Shown here one piece after another: positions 59,736-64,000 of a stretch of DNA of 64,000 nucleotides. Each line of letters starts with the position of its first letter. Position 1 is the stretch's first letter. A model generated the notes under the pieces. It ran no database searches. It saw only the letters and a program-made list of their open reading frames with translations, and was not told the origin of the DNA. The position numbers and the translations under genes were made by a program. Origin of the DNA: Craterostigma plantagineum. Lineage: Eukaryota > Streptophyta > Magnoliopsida > Lamiales > Linderniaceae. The DNA lies in contig JAPQWV010000409.1 of assembly GCA_027422505.1 (NCBI GenBank), forward strand, positions 186,001 to 250,000, read 5' to 3'.

Positions 59736-61144
59736 CTAAGCAATCTGTGCTATCTCGATAAGAATCTTATGCAAAGACTGAGGCTTTGAGAAGAAAGGGC
59801 AGTGATCACTGCCTTTTATTTTGAAGACTCCTTCAGGTGGGCTTTCTCTTACAAGCTTTTCCTGTACATCTGGCGAAAGTGCACGATCATCCAAGGTTTG
59901 TACGAAGAATCTCTGTCCTTTTCCGTAATACTCAGATGTTAGAGATAATGCCTCCATCATAGGGCCGAGAGGTATTGGCCTCATTGATACCATCGCTAAA
60001 GCAACATCCTAGATCGAAACCATAAACTTAAAGTGCCAGCGATTCGTCGAAGGACTGAGAATTAGACGAAAAAAGAGGAGAAAAAGGTTACCTTCGAAGG
60101 AGATTGGTTGAAGTACAACCCTAGTAAATGCTGCTTCTCAAACATGAACCCTGTTGGAGGATTATCTTTTCCGTTTCCATAGGTAAGCGACTTCGATTCT
60201 GGGGAAAATAGTCCCGACGAACCAAGCTGATGATAACAAGAAGTAAACCATCATCGCATGACGAAAAAACTCAGACAAGATGTTCTGTTCTGACGAGTTA
60301 GAGAACAAACCTCTTCAGCAAAGACGTCGAACGGTTTTTTCCCGTGAGGCACCATTGTGGCACAGACGTAAACAGCTTTGGAGATTTTCTCGGGAAGATG
60401 CTCCAACGCATAAGAGATGCAAGCGCCGCCACTGCTGTGACCGACTAATATTACCTGCAAAAGACACAGCCAAAGTTCAAAGCTTGACCTGAAAACTCGA
60501 TGAGTTTGTTCTTGAAACTTACCTTCTCATCCTCGGGTAATTTCTGCAGAAGATCGATCAATGGCTGTGCGTATTCTGCCATTGTGGTGATGTTCTTAGC
60601 ATCAGTTAGGTTAATGCCTGAACCTGCTAGATCTAAGGCAACTGGTAATAACCCTGATTCTTCGAGCAATGCAATAGTTTTGTACCAACACCAAGCTCCA
60701 AATCCTTCGCCGTGTACCAAAACTACTTTCTTTACCTTGATATTCTCCAAAGATTCGAGCAACTGTATTATTTATACCATGAGAAATCATTTATGACACA
60801 AAAAAAAAAAAACTGTTTCTTTTCTGTAGATTAACGACATGCAATGGCAGAATACAAACCTGCTTGTTGTTGTCGGCGTTAGAAGAAGGGTCAGACAAGC
60901 TCGAAGTGGCGCGGCGAAGCCGCCGAGAAGAGGTGGACCCAATCCGCCGAGACGCAGCGCCGCTATCAAATCTCTGAGATGAAAGCTGATGCTGCTGAAT
61001 AGCCATGGCTAGTGCTTGCCTGTGAAGCAACTCCTCTTCCATTGAACCATTTGTTCTCTTTGACATCGAGCCCCTTCTTCTTCTCGACCCAAGCCCACCA
61101 TTTTTTCCATCATTTTTAGACATGCGCATCAACTTGTTCCCCAT
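59736..61144 (-). CDS. Methylesterase, MES11-type, with N-terminal extension
   Basis: Five exons on the minus strand: 60860..61144, 60523..60762, 60311..60454, 60092..60226, 59736..60008 (358 aa). Plant MES proteins hydrolyse methyl esters of hormones such as IAA, JA or salicylate. Exon 1 is a 95-residue Arg/Ser-rich extension (MGNKLMRMSKNDGKNGG), the feature that marks the MES11-MES15 branch; its MGN start could be myristoylated and it may act as a plastid signal. Catalytic domain: VVLVHGEGFGAWCWYKTIALLE, DLAGSGIN, nucleophile LVGHSSGGACIS, VYVCATMVPHGKKPFDVF, Asp in TLDDRALSPDVQ, His in IKGSDHCPFFSKPQSL. All residues of the triad are present. Confidence 0.92.
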
Positions 61145-62143
61145 TTCCTTACACTATGAGGAATCCCAAGTTTTGTTTTCTGCAGAATGGGCTGCTGTAG
61201 AGTGGTGGTGGAGGTGGGTGGTTTTCGTTTCGTAGTGTAATATTGAAGACGACAAAGAGTTCGATGTGTAGTAACTGTATCCACGTTAAAGAAAGGGGGT
61301 GTGAAAGCAAACAGAAGCAAAAAAGATGGGTTTTTTTTTTTTTTTATTATGGATTTGTCATCATCCAATTCTTTATTAAAATTTTTCTTTTTCAACGTTT
61401 CCACCGAGGTTTACGCTGACTTTAATCGACCTTCACGTGTCAACTTCATGGCATTTATGAAGTGCCTCCCTAGCCGGTATGAAAGAAGTCAGCAGCAAAT
61501 CACCCAAATATATATTTTTTCAAAAGAAAAAGATAAAGAAAGTCTGGATTATGTACGTTATGATAATACTGTCATATATTTTTCACTTTGCAGATTTTCC
61601 GAAAAAGAAGAAATAAAGAAAGTCTGGATTGTGTTACGTAATATACTGCTTTATATTTTTTTTTCAGTAAATGAAATTTCATTATCGCTTATGCATCTCA
61701 AGCAATCAGCACAACCAACCATCTTTTCAAGCAAGCTTTCAAAGCTGCATACACCTAACGCCAGGGCCAAGATTGCAACATATATTCATCACTTTCAATT
61801 TCATTAATTCTATGTCGGGAAAAAATAAAGGTAATCTTGCAGTAGCAGCTATATGTTTTCAATACGCTCACTCAGTTTTGGTCACCTTACTTTTAAAGAA
61901 ACATGCTATATAAGCAATAGAGAAGAGCTAAACCCAAACCTCTGTTTATCATTTACTGATGAACTTATTTACATGCAACGAAACAGATAACAGATGCACC
62001 AGCACAAAAAAACGCTAATTGAATTTTCAACGTCGTTTCAATTTCAGAAAAACTAAAACGAAGTTCTCAAAGTCGCTCCAAATTATGGAACTCGGAGATT
62101 CATAACTTGCCTTTTATTTCCCGGCAAATCGTCAATTCGACTT
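61145..62143. other. Intergenic: methylesterase promoter and RNF170-like 3' region
   Basis: AT-rich. A diverged tandem duplication of about 60-75 bp (61522-61583 and 61601-61660, both with AAAGAAAGTCTGGATT) is visible. Open frames here contain nothing recognisable. Confidence 0.5.
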
Positions 62144-63487
62144 TCAAGAAGATCCATGACGACCGACAAGAACAGTTCGATAAAGAGCAGCCACATGCAT
62201 GAAACATAAGAACATGATAAGGAGATCGTCAAGAAGACCAAATACACCCAGCAACCCTATCAAGGAAAAACTGCAAAGTTAAAACTAAAAATGCATGAAG
62301 CAAAGTATATGAGCAGACATATATATAGAGCTTGAGAGTTACTTTCCGGGATGATATCAACGGGACTTATGACATATACGGCACTAACAATCACCTGTTT
62401 ATTCAATTTAAAAGTCATGAGCTCATCGTATTAAGAGAAAAATATTATGAATTGCAGATGAGTAAAAAATGGGTGTAGCAAACTAACTGCCAAATAGATG
62501 CGAGCCTTGATGATGAAAGGAAGTGATCTCTGAGGATCAGTTATATCACGTAGCAATCTCTTGAGAAGAAAGGGAAGGTCTTGCATTCTCTGAAACAAAG
62601 AAGGATCGGCATCATAAAGGCAATATCTATCAAGGACTTTGAAAGGTAGGATGCATTCATCGCAAAACCATACATAGATTTATGTAGAGAAGGTTTATGC
62701 AAATCAGAGCTCCGATTAAAAAAAATATTATATATCTTCAGCACATTGAAAAAATCACATGGAGCAATGATATATTTTACTGATAATAACCTGCATGAGA
62801 CCGGTTGAGCGTTCACCATACATACGGTTATATCTTTCGATCCTCTGCAACGTCTCAGCGTCCTCAGCCATAAGCTCCGACCGCAGCGAAGCCTCACTTG
62901 GAACCAACAAGGTGATCTCACGTCTACATAGCGGACACTTGCAGGGATGAAGAGCAGCTCCGTGATCCCAAACTTGCAATATGCAACCTCCTGAATTGAA
63001 CACACGCAATCGAAACCTTATATTTGAGCTAAGTATCAATCATTTTGACGGTTGATATGAAGCATACAAAGAAAAACCAGAAAATATATGTCTAAACGGA
63101 TACACTTCTCAGCCAATGCCAATGCAAAACATATGATTTTACTACGTCCTAAACCTAAATTCGAATACAACAACAAACCAGAAGCAATGTAGTTTTATAC
63201 AATCCCCTATGTCGGAAAACCATGCGAAATCCTAATTTTCAAGCCTACGAACGGATACAAGTACAACCCACATAAAACTGAAACAATGATGCAAAATTCG
63301 CTAGTCCATAAAGGCAAACGGGTCCCTGATTTGATGCCTAGAGGACTTCAATGGACATAGCACAACAGCGAGTGCACACGCAATAAGGAGACTTACCGCA
63401 AAACCAATGACTGCAATTTGCCTGACATGGAATGTGAAAGTTGGCGTGGCACACTGAACACACATCATTCTCGGGAGGTCTATCCAT
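62144..63487 (-). CDS. RING-type E3 ubiquitin ligase, RNF170-like with DUF1232
   Basis: Five exons on the minus strand: 63397..63487, 62791..62990, 62488..62589, 62343..62394, 62144..62256 (185 aa). RNF170 is an ER-membrane E3 ligase in animals. The N-terminal C3HC4 RING starts at MDRPPENDVCSVCHANFHIP and runs through CQANCSHWFCGGCILQVW to CKCPLCRREITLL. Then come a helical link (ETLQRIERYNRMYGERS) and the DUF1232/YkvA-type segment (LPFIIKARIYLAVIVSAVYV and SPVDIIPE), followed by a second hydrophobic stretch (GLLGVFGLLDDLLIMFLCFM). Two membrane passes are likely. All introns are GT-AG and in phase. Confidence 0.92.
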
Positions 63488-64000
63488 TATCTCAAGCTAC
63501 GAATTGCAGATTCAGTATCTTCAGCTCCACAGCTACGATCAAGTCAAGATTTTGGGGAGTTTTACCTAAAAGCAAAGGTATATGCTAGAACTAGATAACA
63601 TTGATTAACAATATTAAATTTTTAAATAAATGTTCCTAGGCCCAATTGAGAAGCCCAATAAGAAATTATTAGGCTCCTTATTAGGCTCCATGAGAGAGAG
63701 AGATGATTTGGGCTTTAGTCATCTCAGTGGACCGTTGAAGACATTAATCTACCTGAGACGCTGACACGTGTCAAGCATCTTGAACTGGCTAATTATCGTA
63801 TTAAGACAAATTTAATATGAAGTGTGTTATGTCCTTTTCGCGAAGACCAAAACCTCGTTCAAGTGTATTCAAGAAACTGATAGAAAAAGATAGATACCCT
63901 CGCTTGCTTAGGTCATTGGGCATGGGCTCCATTTTCATTCCTTATCTCTTCTCTTTTGCACTCTGCTTTACTAACTAAAATCGCAGTTTAGTAAAATAAA
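63488..64000. other. Upstream region of the RNF170-like gene
   Basis: Contains several GGCCCA/AGCCCA and TGGGCT site II-type elements between about 63640 and 63715. No gene recognised up to the window end. Confidence 0.5.

Overview
This window looks like nuclear DNA of a eudicot plant. Nearly all genes are split by GT-AG introns. Their products are plant families: BEARSKIN-type NAC, WHIRLY, phytolongin, FPF1, 12-oxophytodienoate reductase, methylesterase, pollen-type receptor kinase and the chloroplast protein PSB33. The spacers are AT-rich and carry long GA/TC and GT microsatellites. I could not place the species more closely. All exon joins were derived by eye from splice consensus, reading-frame continuity and remembered family sequences; no alignment was run.

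Layout. 1-12.2 kb: 3' end of a pollen receptor-like kinase (+), COQ9 (+), a BEARSKIN-like NAC factor (-), WHIRLY2 (+), a phytolongin (-) and GDPD4-type phosphodiesterase (-). 12.9-16.9 kb: two tandem GH5 endo-beta-mannanases (+) with identical exon structure. 17.4-24.2 kb: SCYL2 (-, 14 exons) and a small plant membrane protein of unknown function (-). 24.5-30.7 kb: a rearranged, repeat-rich island. It holds two facing copies of an unidentified gene fragment (a roughly 1.2 kb inverted repeat with a 50-nt loop), a 64-bp patch that matches sequence 6.3 kb away, a near-identical truncated copy of the upstream membrane-protein gene, a 149-bp MITE inserted into that copy, and a SCYL2 exon fragment split by a 1.3-kb hAT-like element. 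31.9-48.7 kb: FPF1-like (-), SDHAF1 (-), protein phosphatase methylesterase PPME1 (+), ribosomal protein S5/uS7 (-), an ABHD11-type hydrolase (+), PSB33 (+), a LEA-like hydrophilic protein (+) and a myristoylated CDK-like kinase (+). 49.2-63.5 kb: UPF0301/AlgH-like protein (-), an atypical OPR (-), eEF1B-gamma (-), a small single-pass membrane protein (+), an FSH1-family serine hydrolase (+), a MES11-type methylesterase (-) and an RNF170-like RING protein (-).

The genes do not form one pathway; this is ordinary mixed plant gene order. Local links are the tandem mannanase pair and two divergent promoters (SDHAF1/PPME1 and RPS5/ABHD11) that carry clustered TGGGCC/TGGGCT site II elements, as is common for mitochondrial and translation genes.

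The most unusual part is the 24.5-30.7 kb island. If transcribed, its inverted duplication would form a long hairpin RNA, and its junctions still show how it was built. A second point is that four genes between 34.9 and 46.5 kb each need a one-base length change in a homopolymer to stay in frame, which suggests uncorrected sequencing error or clustered gene decay.
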